64,000 bases of DNA. Origin: Clostridia bacterium. Lineage in GTDB: Bacteria; Bacillota; Clostridia; Christensenellales; Borkfalkiaceae. The translations under genes and the position numbers were made by a program. This document shows positions 51,759-60,784 of the stretch, in pieces. Positions within the stretch are counted from its first letter, which is position 1. Every line of letters begins with the position of its first letter. Location: NCBI GenBank assembly GCA_017471945.1, contig JAFURH010000066.1, positions 49,431 through 113,430 on the forward strand, read 5' to 3'. The notes under the pieces are model-generated. The model saw only the letters and a list, made by a program, of their open reading frames with translations, had not been told where the DNA came from and made no database searches.

Positions 51759-54407
51759 ATGCGTTTAGATATTCAATGTAATGGAAAATTAAACCCAAAA
51801 GGCGTTGATTTTTCCGATTTGCGTTTTTCTTTGGAAACGGAAGGGATCGAAAATATAAAAAGCGTTGAATATGAATTTTATATTGACGAGCAGGTCGAAA
51901 CAGGGAAAGTTTTCCATAAAGAGAAAGGTGCTGATAGATTTTGTTCGTTGGGTTTTGAAGGGTTTCACTGCGGCGACCGTCTTTTCTATCGAGCAATCGT
52001 GACAACTGCAGAAAAAAAATATTGCTCGGAGCTGTATTATGCAGAATGCGGTTTGAGGGAAAACGACGTAGTAGGGCAATGGATAGAAAATAAACATTTT
52101 GATGGACGAGTATCGGAATTTTTCAAACAGTTCGTTATCGAAGAAGAGATTATCGCTGCAAGGCTATATATCGTAGGACTAGGTTTTTATTCTTCTAAAA
52201 TAAACGGTGTGCAGACGGACGAATATTATTTCAAACCCTTGCTCACCGATTTTGACGAGCGGCACGGCTTAAAAAATAATCCTTGGTATGACGAAGAAAA
52301 CTTTTCCGACGGAAAAAAAACCGTTTGTTATGATACGTATGACGTGACGGCGCTTTTAAAAAAAGGTAAAAACAATTTGAGCGTCCTTTTAGGAACGGGT
52401 TGGTATTGCAATACGGATAAAGATTTCGTGGACCCAAGTTTTACGTTCGGTATTCCAAAGCTGTTCTTTGAATTGCACGTGCAGGGAGAATGTTCCAAGA
52501 CGATAATCAAAAGCGACGAAAGCTGTCGCGTGAGAAATACCTACGTAAAATCTCAACTGTTTGAGGGAGATTTCGTGGATTTTACCAAAGACAACGAAGC
52601 GTTTGAACCGGCGAGGCTTTGTTCACCTCCAACGGGAAAACTCGTTCCTGCGCTTGCGGAAAAGGACGTAGTCCTTGAAACGATCGAACCGTTAGAGATA
52701 AAAAAGGAACGAGGCAAAATTCTGTACGATTTCGGAAAGAATCATACGGGCGGTTTACGGCTTTTCGTGAAAGGTAAGTGTGGGGATAAGCTTTCGATAA
52801 AATATTACGAAGTTTTAGCAAAAGACGGAACTCCGAATCCCGATACCTGTCGATGGACGGCGTATTTAGACGGAAAAGAGCCTATTTCGCATTTGGATCA
52901 GCAAGGGAACTATATATTGAGTGGCGAAGTAGATGAAATATGTCCGTTGTTTCATTGGAATTGTTATCGCTATGCAGAGTTGGAAGTCCCCGACGATTGC
53001 GAAATTTTATCCTTATCGTCCTTATTTATAAGTACGAATATCGTTCAGGACGGAGAATTCAGATGTTCTTTAAAAATATTCAATGAGTTATATCGTGCGT
53101 TCGTTCTTACGCAAAGGGATAATATGCATTGTGGCGTACCCAGCGATTGTCCGCACAGGGAAAAATTACCGTACACGGGCGACGGACAACTGGTAGCAGA
53201 ATCCGCGATGTACGTTTTCGGAGCGGAAACGTTTTATCGGAAGTGGTTGAAGGATATTATCGCCGCGCAAGGAAAAAACGGTTGGGTTCCTTATACCGCA
53301 CCGTTCATAAGCGGCGGCGGCGGGTATTGGTGGTGCAACGCGCTTACTACCATACCTTTGATTCTTTACAAATTCACTGGTGATAAGTCGGTATTGAAAG
53401 AAGCGTTGCAACCCTCGTTAAAGCTCGTTAATTATTACGATCAAATGCACGACGGGGATTACGTGATAAAAAAAACGTGTACGAAATGGTTGCTTGGAGA
53501 TTGGCTTGCCCCTGACGTAATCGCCAGCAATATCGCTTATATAAATACTCTTGCGTTTTATTCTGCAATTTCGCAGGTTAAGGAAATGGCGGACTTTTTA
53601 TTTGAACGTGAGCTCTCAGTGAAAATGGAAAATCTGTTAGCGCAGGTAAAAGAAGCGATTAACGAGAACTTTTTCGATAAGGATAAATTACAATACGGCA
53701 ACGGAGTGCAAGGCGAAGACGTTTTGCCAATCGTACACGGGATCGTTCCAGAGAAGTATTCTCAGCCGTTGTGGCAAAAGGTCGTTGCGCATTATAAACG
53801 AACGGGATGCTTTGATACGGGGATCGTTCTTACGCCCGTTTTGCTCGACGCTCTTACAGTAAAAGGGGAAACGGACTTAGCTGTAAAATTAATGAGTAGA
53901 GAAGAGTATCCGTCATTTGCATCGATGTTAAAAAATGAAACGACTCTTTGCGAGCATTGGAGCAAGTATTGGCCGAAAACGTTTAGTACCGACAGCGAAG
54001 AAGAAGCTTTGTCTGGCGACGTATCTCATTGCCACCCGATGTACGGAAGCGTTGTTGCTTGGATGTATAAATACGTTGCGGGCTTGGATTTGAGTGAAAT
54101 GTATAACGGCAAAATATTATTTGCGCCGAGATTTACAAACTACGTGCGCGAAGCCACCGCTCAGAAAAATACGGCGTTCGGTGTTGCGGCGATCAAGTAT
54201 GAAGCCTATGGTAGCTTAAAAATGCAGATAAGAGTACCTCACGGTATAGAGGGTGAGGTTCGTCTGCCTAACGACGTATGCGAAAGGTTTTACGCGCAGA
54301 GTGAAGGCGGCAAGCAGTTAAAATCCCGTAAGAGAGAAAACTATATTTATGCGAAATTGTCGGGCGGAGAGTGGATAATCAGTTCGGACGTTTCGTTCGG
54401 GAAATAG
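51759..54407 (+). CDS. Alpha-L-rhamnosidase (GH78)
   Basis: This 882-residue cytosolic enzyme releases terminal L-rhamnose from glycans or glycosides. N-terminal beta domains include the carbohydrate-binding Y-I-V-G-L-G-F-Y segment. The (alpha/alpha)6 barrel carries the GH78 acidic cluster Asp463, Glu468 and Asp475 in D-C-P-H-R-E-K-L-P-Y-T-G-D, the W-V-P-Y-T-A-P segment, and Glu732 in T-T-L-C-E-H-W. The D-V-S-H-C-H-P-M-Y-G-S-V segment corresponds to the usual S-L-N-H-x-x-F-G-S-V. The ATG at 51759 follows TGGGAG. An ATG at 51747 overlaps that site. It opens the last operon of the window. Confidence 0.92.
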   Translation: MRLDIQCNGKLNPKGVDFSDLRFSLETEGIENIKSVEYEFYIDEQVETGKVFHKEKGADRFCSLGFEGFHCGDRLFYRAIVTTAEKKYCSELYYAECGLRENDVVGQWIENKHFDGRVSEFFKQFVIEEEIIAARLYIVGLGFYSSKINGVQTDEYYFKPLLTDFDERHGLKNNPWYDEENFSDGKKTVCYDTYDVTALLKKGKNNLSVLLGTGWYCNTDKDFVDPSFTFGIPKLFFELHVQGECSKTIIKSDESCRVRNTYVKSQLFEGDFVDFTKDNEAFEPARLCSPPTGKLVPALAEKDVVLETIEPLEIKKERGKILYDFGKNHTGGLRLFVKGKCGDKLSIKYYEVLAKDGTPNPDTCRWTAYLDGKEPISHLDQQGNYILSGEVDEICPLFHWNCYRYAELEVPDDCEILSLSSLFISTNIVQDGEFRCSLKIFNELYRAFVLTQRDNMHCGVPSDCPHREKLPYTGDGQLVAESAMYVFGAETFYRKWLKDIIAAQGKNGWVPYTAPFISGGGGYWWCNALTTIPLILYKFTGDKSVLKEALQPSLKLVNYYDQMHDGDYVIKKTCTKWLLGDWLAPDVIASNIAYINTLAFYSAISQVKEMADFLFERELSVKMENLLAQVKEAINENFFDKDKLQYGNGVQGEDVLPIVHGIVPEKYSQPLWQKVVAHYKRTGCFDTGIVLTPVLLDALTVKGETDLAVKLMSREEYPSFASMLKNETTLCEHWSKYWPKTFSTDSEEEALSGDVSHCHPMYGSVVAWMYKYVAGLDLSEMYNGKILFAPRFTNYVREATAQKNTAFGVAAIKYEAYGSLKMQIRVPHGIEGEVRLPNDVCERFYAQSEGGKQLKSRKRENYIYAKLSGGEWIISSDVSFGK

Positions 54408-54442
54408 GAAAGAAAAATAATAAATATTAAGGAGATAAGAAA

Positions 54443-55846
54443 ATGAAAACAAAATGGAGAAAATCGCTGTGTTTAACATTGGCACTGTTTCTGGCGTGTG
54501 GAGCTGCGGGTTGTGCAGAAAAGGCTTCTACCGTAAAGATTGAAGATTTGTATATTCCCGTTTACGAGGACAATGGACAACATTACCGCACAATGGCTGA
54601 TATGCCTCCAAATCTTGCGGATAAGGCGCAAGCGGAGATGTATAAAGCGGCTGGATTCAACTTTGCGCCGTATACCGAGGACTTCGTTTTAGCGTCGGAG
54701 GTGGCGATGGACGGAGAAGATTCGAAATACATAAAAGGGTTGAAGAACTGCGAGGAGGTAGGGATTGACGTATTCATTCGTCCTCACAGCGGGAAGACTT
54801 CTTCCGTTCCCACGACGGAGCCTTGTTATTTCGAAGAATATTTCTCTACGATAGATTTTCGCGATTATCCTGCGGTGAAAGGATTCTTCGTAGTTGATGA
54901 ACCCGCATACGGACAGTTGGAGGATTTGGAAAGCAGATACTTAACTTGGTTCAACGAAAATTACGGCGGGGGAAATTTTGAATTCTTTGCAAATTTATAC
55001 GGTTGCCATACAAGGAATTGGGCGACGGGGGAATATAAGGATAAAACCTATAACGATTACGTGGAGAAATATTTGTCGATCGTAGACAGAGCAGACGCGG
55101 CGAATAAGACTCACAGTATCGACTTTTATCCCCTGCGCGTATACGACGGCGTTTACGATATGTATGAATATAATTTGAAGGTACATCAGGATGCAGCAAC
55201 GCGCGCGAAAGCCCATAATGTAGGCTTGGGAGCGTACGCGCAGGCGTTCGGCGGTAATGCGGACGGCAGTTCGTACAGAATTCCCAGTACCTTTGCCGAG
55301 ATTAACTGGTCGTTATATAATATTCTTTCGTTCGGTGCAACCACGCTTAAGTTTTTTTGTTATCGTTCGTATGAGCCGGCGGGGCTTGCAGGAATGATTA
55401 CCGACGGACAGCCTAACGAACGCTATTATTTCGTGCAGGAAGCGTTGAAGCTCATTGAAAAATACGATCACGTTTTACTTTCGTATAAATGGGATCATTT
55501 GTTTACCAACGTAGGAACGGGTAGCCGTTCTGCTACAAATCAGGCGTTTGAACACGTTCGTGGCGTCGTGAAACCTATCACGGACGTGAAAAATGTGAAA
55601 AGTAAATACGATATTACAATGAACGAGTTTACCGACGCAGACGGCAACAAAGCCTTTATGCTTTTGAACTATGACGAGCCGATGATGCAAAGAAACAATA
55701 AAGTGACGGTAACCTTTAAAGAAGCGGATGGCGTTATGTATTATCGAAACGGCGAACCGACCACTAAAGTTTTGAAAGACGGAAAGTTTGAGATCGACTT
55801 ACAATCCGGTGAGGGCGTATTTGTGATCCCGCTTTACAAAAAATAA
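54443..55846 (+). CDS. Unclassified TIM-barrel lipoprotein with DEP motif, extracellular paralogue
   Basis: This 467-residue lipoprotein (Cys24 in A-A-G-C) has a barrel-like domain (about 60-370) with F-F-V-V-D-E-P (Asp152, Glu153) and S-I-D-F-Y-P-L at strand ends, plus A-Q-A-F-G-G. A small beta domain closes the protein (L-L-N-Y-D-E-P, G-E-G-V-F-V-I-P). The acid-Pro pair resembles the N-E-P acid/base motif of clan GH-A glycosidases, but no known family matched. It is the outside partner of the next gene, which has the same domains without a signal peptide. Probably a glycosidase on the operon's substrate. Confidence 0.65.
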   Translation: MKTKWRKSLCLTLALFLACGAAGCAEKASTVKIEDLYIPVYEDNGQHYRTMADMPPNLADKAQAEMYKAAGFNFAPYTEDFVLASEVAMDGEDSKYIKGLKNCEEVGIDVFIRPHSGKTSSVPTTEPCYFEEYFSTIDFRDYPAVKGFFVVDEPAYGQLEDLESRYLTWFNENYGGGNFEFFANLYGCHTRNWATGEYKDKTYNDYVEKYLSIVDRADAANKTHSIDFYPLRVYDGVYDMYEYNLKVHQDAATRAKAHNVGLGAYAQAFGGNADGSSYRIPSTFAEINWSLYNILSFGATTLKFFCYRSYEPAGLAGMITDGQPNERYYFVQEALKLIEKYDHVLLSYKWDHLFTNVGTGSRSATNQAFEHVRGVVKPITDVKNVKSKYDITMNEFTDADGNKAFMLLNYDEPMMQRNNKVTVTFKEADGVMYYRNGEPTTKVLKDGKFEIDLQSGEGVFVIPLYKK

Positions 55847-55878
55847 ATTGCTTAAAAAATATAAAGGAGATATCTGTT

Positions 55879-57108
55879 ATGGAAAAAAGATATACGGAAA
55901 GAAGATTGTGGATACATGCGACCGTGACTCCCGATCAATCTTCAAAGGAGCAATTGCGCCTGTATAAGAACGCTGGCTTTAATGTTCTTGAAATGACGGA
56001 AGATTTTGTGAAATCTTGCAGTCAGGCGTATTTGGATTGTTTGAAATATGCGGAAGAAGTCGGTTTGAAAGTATACGTGAAAGAACACTTCGATTTTCCG
56101 AGATATTTTTCAAAAAATTTTTCACATATAGACCTTAATGCTTATCCTTCGGTGATCGGCTTTTTTATGAAAGACGAGCCGAATAAAGAAGAAGTGAAAG
56201 TGCTCGCAAAGGAATACCTGACTTGGTTTAAAGAGAAATACGAAGAAAGCGGAATGGAGTTTTTTATCAATACCCATTGTGGAGAGACGGAACACTTTCA
56301 AGGACCTGCGGAAGAATATTTGGATTTGATGATGAATTGCATTTATAATAAGCTGGAAACGGAAAATAAATATCTTTCCATCGACGAATATCCTTTAAGT
56401 AGGGGAGCGCTTGGAAATTGCTATTTAAATGATAGCGAATGGGTTCCCTATACGGCCTTGACCGCAAAAAAATGCCGTGATAACGGCGTTCGTTTCGGCG
56501 CGTATATGCAGACGTTCGGCGGCGAATGGAACGACGTTCGCTTGCCTCGCTCCATAGAAGAATTGCGCTTTATGGCATATTTGTATCTTGCCTTCGGCGT
56601 TCAGAATCTCGGTTATTTTACCTACCGTACCGGTCACGAATGGGGATTTTTGGGCGTTATCAGCGAAGAGGGCAAGCCTACGAAGCTGTACTATTTGGTC
56701 AAAGAACTTAACGAGGAATTGTTGTCGTTTGATCGTGAATATCTTTCCTATCATTGGAACGGCGCAATTGCGATCGACGGCGCGAGAAACGAAAAGCCCA
56801 ACGAACCGTTTATCAAAACACGGGAATTTTTGCAATATTCCGATAAAGAATTGACGGGCGTAAAAGCGGAAAAAGACTTGATCGTAGGCTGTTTTGAAAA
56901 AAATAAAAATGAACGTTCTTACGTGTTGGTGTCTTACGGGGAGCCAACCGTGAAAGAGGACAATCAAGTTGTGCTTACGTTTAAAACGGCGAAAAAGTTG
57001 GCGATCCGTCGTAACGGCGTAAAAGAGATCGCGGAAGTTAAAGACGGAAAGTTATCGCTTGAAATAAAACAAGGCGAAGGAATTTTCATTCAAACGATAA
57101 CAAACTGA
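55879..57108 (+). CDS. Unclassified TIM-barrel protein with DEP motif, cytosolic paralogue
   Basis: This 409-residue protein is collinear with the preceding lipoprotein but starts directly at the barrel, with no signal peptide. Shared landmarks are F-F-M-K-D-E-P (Asp99, Glu100), S-I-D-E-Y-P-L, G-A-Y-M-Q-T-F-G-G, the G-Y-F-T-Y-R strand and the closing G-E-G-I-F-I. Glu replaces Phe in the S-I-D-x-Y-P motif, so this copy may carry one more acid in the site. A surface/cytosol pair suggests sequential action on polymer and imported oligomer. Ribosome site AAAGGAG. Confidence 0.65.
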   Translation: MEKRYTERRLWIHATVTPDQSSKEQLRLYKNAGFNVLEMTEDFVKSCSQAYLDCLKYAEEVGLKVYVKEHFDFPRYFSKNFSHIDLNAYPSVIGFFMKDEPNKEEVKVLAKEYLTWFKEKYEESGMEFFINTHCGETEHFQGPAEEYLDLMMNCIYNKLETENKYLSIDEYPLSRGALGNCYLNDSEWVPYTALTAKKCRDNGVRFGAYMQTFGGEWNDVRLPRSIEELRFMAYLYLAFGVQNLGYFTYRTGHEWGFLGVISEEGKPTKLYYLVKELNEELLSFDREYLSYHWNGAIAIDGARNEKPNEPFIKTREFLQYSDKELTGVKAEKDLIVGCFEKNKNERSYVLVSYGEPTVKEDNQVVLTFKTAKKLAIRRNGVKEIAEVKDGKLSLEIKQGEGIFIQTITN

Positions 57109-57127
57109 GAAAAATAAGGAGAAAATA

Positions 57128-58102
57128 ATGAAACAACAAGAAACGATCGAAGTGGAAGGGGAAGTTGGTGCTCTTTTGACTAAGCACGGAATGCCCCGAA
57201 AGAAAAAGAAAATGAATGAAATGGAAAAGAAGGGCTTGATTTTTTCCATAGTGGTTTTGGTGCCTGTCTTTATAACCTTTCTCGTATTTTGGGTTGGCGT
57301 AAACTTTCAATCGATTCTGCTTGCATTTATTGCCAGAGACGTAGAAACAGGTAAAGAAGTATTTTCCTTGTATAATTTCGAAAAAATAATCATTGAATTG
57401 AAGAATCCCAATAGTGCGCTTGGGGAGGCGTTTATCAATACGATGAAGTATTTCGCCTTACACCTCGTGAAAATATTTCTAAGCGTGATCATTGCGTATT
57501 TCCTTTATAAGAAAGTACCGGGACATATTTTCTATAAGATCTTGTTTTATCTGCCTGCTATGATTCCCTCAATGGTCTATATCACTATCTTTAAGGAAAT
57601 CATCGGCGTGTACGGTCCGATTTATACGTTGCTTGAATCGGTTTTCGGGTATGAAATGCCCGCTTTGTTCGCTAGTGATGCAACGGCAACGAATACGATC
57701 CTTTTTTACGTGCTATGGTCTGGGTTCGGTACTTCGATGTTAGTATACGTCGGTGCGATGAACCGTATTCCGGGAGAAGTGATTGATGCGGCGTATTTGG
57801 ACGGTTGCGGTATGGCGAGAGAGTTTTTCCAGATCGTGTTGCCGCTTATATGGGAAACGTTCGGCACGTATTTCTTGCTCGCGTTTACGACGATTTTTAT
57901 GGAAACGGGGCCGCTTCTCTATTTCGTGGGCTTCGATAGATCGTTAAATACGATGACGATAAACTATTGGATGTTCACGCAAGTTTACGGCAACGAATAC
58001 AATATGCCTTCGGCGATCGGTTTGTTTTTCAGCGTATTGACCGTTCCGTTCGTAATCGTTTGTCGGTATCTGATAAGTAAAATAGAAACTGTCACGTATT
58101 GA
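57128..58102 (+). CDS. ABC transporter permease (UgpA/MalF-like)
   Basis: This 324-residue permease has a charged N-terminus of about 35 residues and six membrane helices. The EAA loop is D-A-A-Y-L-D-G-C-G followed by I-V-L-P-L (Asp replaces the first Glu). It is the first gene of the third importer. In contrast to the other two systems, the permeases precede the binding protein. Ribosome site AAGGAG. Confidence 0.88.
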   Translation: MKQQETIEVEGEVGALLTKHGMPRKKKKMNEMEKKGLIFSIVVLVPVFITFLVFWVGVNFQSILLAFIARDVETGKEVFSLYNFEKIIIELKNPNSALGEAFINTMKYFALHLVKIFLSVIIAYFLYKKVPGHIFYKILFYLPAMIPSMVYITIFKEIIGVYGPIYTLLESVFGYEMPALFASDATATNTILFYVLWSGFGTSMLVYVGAMNRIPGEVIDAAYLDGCGMAREFFQIVLPLIWETFGTYFLLAFTTIFMETGPLLYFVGFDRSLNTMTINYWMFTQVYGNEYNMPSAIGLFFSVLTVPFVIVCRYLISKIETVTY

Positions 58103-58116
58103 TAGGAGGAAAAAAT

Positions 58117-58977
58117 ATGGAAAAAACAGTAAAAATTAAAAAAAGAAAAAAGGTAGCGATCCCCCTTATCATAGCGAGCGTGATTTTTTGCATATACGGC
58201 GTTAGCCTTGCAGTACCTATTCTTTGGGGCTTTATTATGTCCTTGAAAGAGCCGTTTGATTATTTTTATGATCAGCTTAGTTTTCCCGATCCGCCGCACT
58301 TTGAAAACTATGTGCGTGCGTTTCAGGAATTAAGCGCCGAAGGCACACCGTTGCTTTTGATGCTGTTTAACAGTATTTGGTATTCGGTTGGCGGTACGAT
58401 TGTTCCGGTGTTCGCTTGTATGACGGCGGGATACGTTTGCGCGAAGTATCAATATAAGATTTGCCGAATTTGGTATTGGATTGCTCTCGTTACGATGATC
58501 ATTCCCGTTATGGGTACGATGGCTTCGTCGTTAAAGCTCTCGATGGATCTCGGTTTCTACGACAATCCAGCAACTTTGGTAACCGGGTATATGGCGACGG
58601 GATCGAATTTCATCATTATGTACGCTTTCTTTAAAGGCGTGGATTGGGGGTATGCCGAATCGGCTTTTATCGACGGAGCGGGACACGCTCGTGTGTTCTT
58701 CCAAATAATGCTCCCGCAAGCAACTTCCCCGATTATAGCCGTCGCGCTTACGGTTTTTATTTCGAAGTGGGGAGATTCACAAGGTCCTATTATGTACTTG
58801 CCGCATTGGCCAACGCTTGCTTCGGGATTTTTCCAATTCCAACAAACGGCGGGAAAAGATCAATATCCCATTATGTTTGCGGGACTTCTGATGTCTGCCA
58901 TTCCTATTATCATATTGTATATCGCCTTCCAAGATAAACTGATGAGCTTAAATTTAGGCGGCGGCTTAAAGGGTTAA
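58117..58977 (+). CDS. ABC transporter permease (UgpE/MalG-like)
   Basis: This 286-residue protein has six membrane helices and an EAA loop E-S-A-F-I-D-G-A-G followed by I-M-L-P-Q-A. It ends with the L-G-G-G-L-K-G type tail seen in the MalG-like proteins here. The ATG at 58117 follows AGGAGG. The upstream ATG at 58099 would use no such site. It pairs with the permease just before it. Confidence 0.88.
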   Translation: MEKTVKIKKRKKVAIPLIIASVIFCIYGVSLAVPILWGFIMSLKEPFDYFYDQLSFPDPPHFENYVRAFQELSAEGTPLLLMLFNSIWYSVGGTIVPVFACMTAGYVCAKYQYKICRIWYWIALVTMIIPVMGTMASSLKLSMDLGFYDNPATLVTGYMATGSNFIIMYAFFKGVDWGYAESAFIDGAGHARVFFQIMLPQATSPIIAVALTVFISKWGDSQGPIMYLPHWPTLASGFFQFQQTAGKDQYPIMFAGLLMSAIPIIILYIAFQDKLMSLNLGGGLKG

Positions 58978-59027
58978 AATAAATAAAACAAAATAAAAAA
59001 ATCATTTTATAAGAGAGGAGAAAGAAA

Positions 59028-60686
59028 ATGAAAAAACATTCCATCAAAAGAACAGTTTCACTTGTCGCGGCAGCGCTTATGAGCGTGAGCGGTCTGGCCG
59101 GATGCAGTAGCGGATCGGTTACCGGTCTCGAAGATTTTAACAAGAGACCCAACAAAGTCAGCATAGTGTACAGACAAGATAACGCATACGGCAAGGAATG
59201 GATCACGGAAGTTGCAAGAGAATATATGACGAATTATAACGATGACACGTATATTTACCTTCAACCGTCACTCGGCGAAGATTTTACCAAGATCCAAACG
59301 AGTTCCGCGCCTGCCGATTTGTATTTGTTCGACCAATCCTTAGTTGAATTGGAAGGCTTCGTGGAAGATATGACCGACGTTTGGAATAGCTATGCGATCG
59401 GCGAAGAAGGCAAAGAGGGTGCAAAACTTATCAAAGATAAACTTTCACCGCTTTTAAAAAGCTGGCGAGACGAAGAAAATACCAGAGCTTATTCTCTGCC
59501 GTATTCGCAAGGAACGACCTACGGGTTCGTATACAATAAAACGGTGCTCGACGAGGCGTTCCCCGACGGTTATACGCTTCCGAGAACGACGGCGGAACTC
59601 TTTGAATTCGGCGATAAAGTAAAGACGGTGGATTTGCCGAATGTAAAAAAGGTAGATCAAGACGTGTATTTGATGAGTTGCTCACTCGGCGATAACTACG
59701 AAAATTTAAAATATTCGCAAGTGACTTGGTTCTTCCAACTTATCGGCGAAGAAAAAGCCGAGCAATTTTTTGAAGGCAGATATTGGGATGAAACTACGTC
59801 CAAATTCTTGTTCGACGAAACGAAGCCTACCGTATATGAAGCGTATAAAGAAGAACTAATGGAATTCTATACGATCGTGGATACTTTAATGTCGAGGCAG
59901 AACAATTACGTGCATAAGGACGCGGCGTCTATGGATTATACCTACGCTTCGGGTGTAGAAGCGGGCGCGGGCTTTAAAGGTATGCCTGCAAAGACTGTCT
60001 TTAAGGTAGACGCACCGTATTTCGAATCTGAAACGAAGGTGTTCTTGGAGGGAATGAAAAACAGAAACCAAGAGCAGACTATGGGGATGATGCGATTCCC
60101 TATCGCCAGCGGGATCATCAACCGTCTTGATAGCGTAAACGACGAAGCCACGTTGCGCGCGGTGATTGACTACGTAGATGGGGTAACGGAAACCAAACCC
60201 GCAGGCGTATCGGATGCAGACATTGAGGAAGTCGCAGACGCACGCGGTATGACTTCGATGTTTACGGGTGGCGGTATGGTAATTCCCAAAACGTCAGCCA
60301 ATAAAAAAGGTGCAAAAGATTTTATCCGATTTATGTGTAGCGATACGGCGGCAATCGTGGCTGCGAAGGCGTTGAATGGGCTGGAACTCTTGCCGTACGG
60401 CAAAACGGTATCCAACGAAGAACTCGGGTTTAAAAAGAGTCACTTCTTGGAAACGGTTTCGGAATGGAATACGAAAAACACCATTCTCGCGTCGGACGAC
60501 GGGGCTTTTGCGACGTGGGGTAATTTTTACGTCGGTATTGAAGCGAATACGATTTGCTATACGATTTTCAGAGGCAACGGCGTAGGCGCGGAAAATTGGT
60601 GGAAGAATAATTACGATGCTTACGCATACGATTGGAGCGTGAGAGTTAAAGATTATAAGAGTCACGGTTATTCGACTGCCAACTGA
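59028..60686 (+). CDS. ABC transporter substrate-binding lipoprotein (large type)
   Basis: This 552-residue lipoprotein has a lipobox G-L-A-G-C (Cys26) and a family-1 solute-binding fold with N-K-V-S-I-V-Y at the start of the mature domain and T-G-G-G-M-V-I-P-K near residue 410. Size and C-terminal pattern resemble the binding protein at 13.2 kb, so both importers probably take related oligosaccharides. GAGAGGAG precedes the ATG. No ATPase gene is linked. Confidence 0.87.
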   Translation: MKKHSIKRTVSLVAAALMSVSGLAGCSSGSVTGLEDFNKRPNKVSIVYRQDNAYGKEWITEVAREYMTNYNDDTYIYLQPSLGEDFTKIQTSSAPADLYLFDQSLVELEGFVEDMTDVWNSYAIGEEGKEGAKLIKDKLSPLLKSWRDEENTRAYSLPYSQGTTYGFVYNKTVLDEAFPDGYTLPRTTAELFEFGDKVKTVDLPNVKKVDQDVYLMSCSLGDNYENLKYSQVTWFFQLIGEEKAEQFFEGRYWDETTSKFLFDETKPTVYEAYKEELMEFYTIVDTLMSRQNNYVHKDAASMDYTYASGVEAGAGFKGMPAKTVFKVDAPYFESETKVFLEGMKNRNQEQTMGMMRFPIASGIINRLDSVNDEATLRAVIDYVDGVTETKPAGVSDADIEEVADARGMTSMFTGGGMVIPKTSANKKGAKDFIRFMCSDTAAIVAAKALNGLELLPYGKTVSNEELGFKKSHFLETVSEWNTKNTILASDDGAFATWGNFYVGIEANTICYTIFRGNGVGAENWWKNNYDAYAYDWSVRVKDYKSHGYSTAN

Positions 60687-60699
60687 GGCTGAACATAAG

Positions 60700-60723
60700 A
60701 TAGGGGCTTACTTTCGCCCCTAT
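60700..60723 (+). other. Intercistronic hairpin before the last gene
   Basis: An 8-bp stem (60700-60707 with 60716-60723) is followed by no T-run, so it is not a typical terminator. An alternative fold of the same bases (CTTTCG with CGAAAG, 60711-60729) is possible. Confidence 0.45.
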
Positions 60724-60784
60724 GCGAAAGCCTAAAAAATAATGGTTGATAAAAAAAGATTGAAAAATTAAAGGAGGAAACAAT

